The notes beneath the pieces are model-generated. The model saw only the letters and a list, made by a program, of their open reading frames with translations. It was not told the DNA's origin and ran no database searches. From Pseudomonadota bacterium (lineage in GTDB: Bacteria > Desulfobacterota > Desulfobacteria > Desulfobacterales > RPRI01): a stretch of DNA of 6,622 bases. Positions 4,806-6,622 of the stretch are shown piece by piece. Every line of letters begins with the position of its first letter. Positions within the stretch are counted from its first letter, which is position 1. The position numbers were made by a program, and so were the translations under genes. The stretch lies in the NCBI GenBank assembly GCA_018830925.1, contig JAHJRK010000240.1, forward strand, positions 1 through 6,622, in the 5' to 3' direction.

Positions 4806-6622
4806 ATGCCCAGGCGTGATGACATCCACAAAATTCTTATTATAGGTTCAGGACCGATTATTATCGGACAGGCTTGCGAATTTGATTATTCCGGCACACA
4901 GGCATGCAAGGCATTGCGTTCGTTAGGCTATGAAATAGTCCTCGTCAATTCTAATCCGGCAACAATCATGACGGATCCGGGCATGGCGGATATAACCTAT
5001 ATAGAGCCGCTTAACCTGAAGACTATAACCGAAATAATTACCAAAGAAAGACCGGACGCTCTTCTTCCGAACCTTGGTGGACAAACAGGGCTCAATCTTT
5101 CATCGGAACTGCACCGCGCAGGCGTCCTTGAAAAGTATGGCGTCAAAATTATCGGCGTGAATATTGATGCGATCGAACGCGGCGAAGACCGGCAGGCTTT
5201 CAAGGACACGATGAGCCGGCTGGGAATTGAAATGCCGGAAAGCAAAATTGTAAAAAAGGTCGAGGATGCTGAAAAGGTTGCCGAAGAACTCGGCTATCCG
5301 GTTGTAATACGCCCTGCTTATACGATGGGAGGGACAGGGGGCGGGCTTGTTTATAATATTGAAGAATTGCGCACGGTAGCAGCACGTGGCCTGGCCGCAA
5401 GCCTTGTTCACCAGATCCTTGTTGAGGAATCGGTTCTCGGCTGGGAAGAGCTTGAGCTTGAAGTGGTGCGTGATGCGAAGAATCAGATGATTACCGTCTG
5501 CTTTATCGAAAACATAGATGCAATGGGCATCCATACCGGCGACAGTTTTTGTTCGGCGCCTATGCTTACAATCGATCCGAAACTTCAGCAGCGCCTTCAG
5601 GAGTATTCCTACGTGATAGTGGAGGCTATTGAGGTGATTGGAGGCACAAACATACAGTTTGCGCATGATCCGAAGACGGGCAGGGTGGTCGTGATTGAAA
5701 TCAATCCTCGCACCTCCCGCTCATCTGCTCTGGCGTCAAAGGCTACAGGCTTTCCTATAGCAAGAGTGTCGTCGCTTCTTGCAGGCGGGTTGACTCTTGA
5801 CGAAATTCCCTACTGGCGAGACGGAACGCTTGATAAGTACACTCCATCAGGCGAATATGTCGTAATTAAATTCGCGCGATGGGCATTCGAAAAATTCGAA
5901 GGCGTGGAGGATCGGCTTGGAACTCAGATGAAGGCTGTCGGAGAAGTCATGAGCATCGGAAAAAACTACAAGGAGGCTTTCCAGAAAGCAATCCGGAGCC
6001 TTGAAATTAACAGGTATGGGCTTGGTTTTGCCAAAGACTTTAATGAAAAATCTCTTGATGAACTGATGAATATGCTGAGGATACCGACAAGCGAACGTCA
6101 ATTTATCATGTATGAAGCGCTTCGCAAGGGAGCCGATATAGCTCAATTATATGAAATTACTCATATAAAGCCATGGTTTATTCAGCAGATGAAGGAGTTG
6201 GTCGATCTGGAGGAGATTATATTGAAACATAAAGGGCGGCATCTTCCCGACGAGCTTCTTGTCAAGGCCAAGAAAGATGGTTTTGCAGACCGGTATCTTG
6301 CAAAGATTCTCGGCAGGCCTGAAAAAGAGATCAGGGCGGAGCGAAAAAGACTCGGCATTGTTGAGGCATGGGAGGCTGTTCCTGTCAGCGGGATTGAAAA
6401 TGCTGCATATTACTATTCCACATATAATGCTCCCGACAAAGTGGGTGTAAGCGGGAGGAAAAAGATCATGGTGCTTGGCGGCGGTCCCAACAGGATCGGT
6501 CAGGGAATTGAATTCGATTACTGTTGTGTGCATGCGGCTTTTGCAATCAGAGATGCCGGGTTTGAATCGATTATGGTCAATTGCAATCCTGAAACCGTAT
6601 CAACCGACTATGACACGTCCGA
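4806..6622 (+). CDS. carB: Carbamoyl-phosphate synthetase large subunit (3' truncated)
   Basis: The first 605 codons are present, about 56% of the usual ~1070 residues, and the frame is open to the window edge. CarB makes carbamoyl phosphate from bicarbonate, two ATP and ammonia (normally channelled from glutamine by CarA) for pyrimidines and arginine. The N-terminus MPRRDDIHKILIIGSGPI and GQACEFDYSGTQACKALR are diagnostic. Active-site residues of the first ATP-grasp domain align with E. coli: Arg129, Arg169, Glu215, His243, Gln284, Glu298, Asn300 and Arg302. The oligomerisation segment follows (about 400-550), and the second synthetase half begins at about 553 (IMVLGGGPNRIGQGIEFDY). The start is supported by AAGGAG five bases upstream. 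No carA lies upstream; the divergent neighbour is a PurF-like protein, and what follows is outside the window. The leader carries a long inverted repeat that might form an RNA structure. The protein itself shows no defect. Confidence 0.97.
   Translation, partial: MPRRDDIHKILIIGSGPIIIGQACEFDYSGTQACKALRSLGYEIVLVNSNPATIMTDPGMADITYIEPLNLKTITEIITKERPDALLPNLGGQTGLNLSSELHRAGVLEKYGVKIIGVNIDAIERGEDRQAFKDTMSRLGIEMPESKIVKKVEDAEKVAEELGYPVVIRPAYTMGGTGGGLVYNIEELRTVAARGLAASLVHQILVEESVLGWEELELEVVRDAKNQMITVCFIENIDAMGIHTGDSFCSAPMLTIDPKLQQRLQEYSYVIVEAIEVIGGTNIQFAHDPKTGRVVVIEINPRTSRSSALASKATGFPIARVSSLLAGGLTLDEIPYWRDGTLDKYTPSGEYVVIKFARWAFEKFEGVEDRLGTQMKAVGEVMSIGKNYKEAFQKAIRSLEINRYGLGFAKDFNEKSLDELMNMLRIPTSERQFIMYEALRKGADIAQLYEITHIKPWFIQQMKELVDLEEIILKHKGRHLPDELLVKAKKDGFADRYLAKILGRPEKEIRAERKRLGIVEAWEAVPVSGIENAAYYYSTYNAPDKVGVSGRKKIMVLGGGPNRIGQGIEFDYCCVHAAFAIRDAGFESIMVNCNPETVSTDYDTS

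Noticed and set aside
5100..5666. 188-codon minus-strand open frame antisense to carB
   Set aside because: It lies fully inside carB, whose active-site residues are conserved across the same bases. It has no domain of its own.

Overview
The window reads as bacterial chromosomal DNA of moderate GC. It holds the end of a glycan or surface-polysaccharide gene cluster next to nucleotide/arginine-type metabolism genes. The CarB and PurF-like protein types, together with the palindromic intergenic repeats, remind me of anaerobic Desulfobacterota (deltaproteobacteria). That assignment is an impression from memory, not something the sequence proves.

Layout. (1) Bases 2-2794, plus strand: three tightly packed genes. 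They are the 3' part of a family 2 polyprenol-phosphate-type glycosyltransferase with two C-terminal membrane segments, a family 4 glycosyltransferase (best start TTG at 757, two bases after the previous stop), and an NAD-dependent epimerase/dehydratase overlapping it by 38 bases. They look like one operon for building a glycan or glycolipid. (2) Bases 2820-4223, minus strand, convergent with the operon: a PurF-like amidophosphoribosyltransferase homologue. Its PRPP-binding motif and the four cysteines that would ligate a [4Fe-4S] cluster are present. The N-terminal catalytic cysteine is glycine, and the other glutaminase residues appear lost. (3) Bases 4224-4805: a 582-base non-coding divergent region. 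It contains a 178-base nested quasi-palindrome flanked by a perfect 14-base direct repeat, a partial second copy of its end motif, and a separate long imperfect inverted repeat built from a degenerate decamer. (4) Bases 4806-6622, plus strand: the first 605 codons of carB, the large subunit of carbamoyl-phosphate synthetase, running off the window. Its first ATP-grasp active site is intact.

The most interesting points are the PurF-like protein with a dead-looking glutaminase domain placed divergently from carB, the epimerase with His where the catalytic Tyr is expected, and the repeat-dense intergenic region, which also creates a false 45-residue N-terminal extension of the PurF-like ORF.
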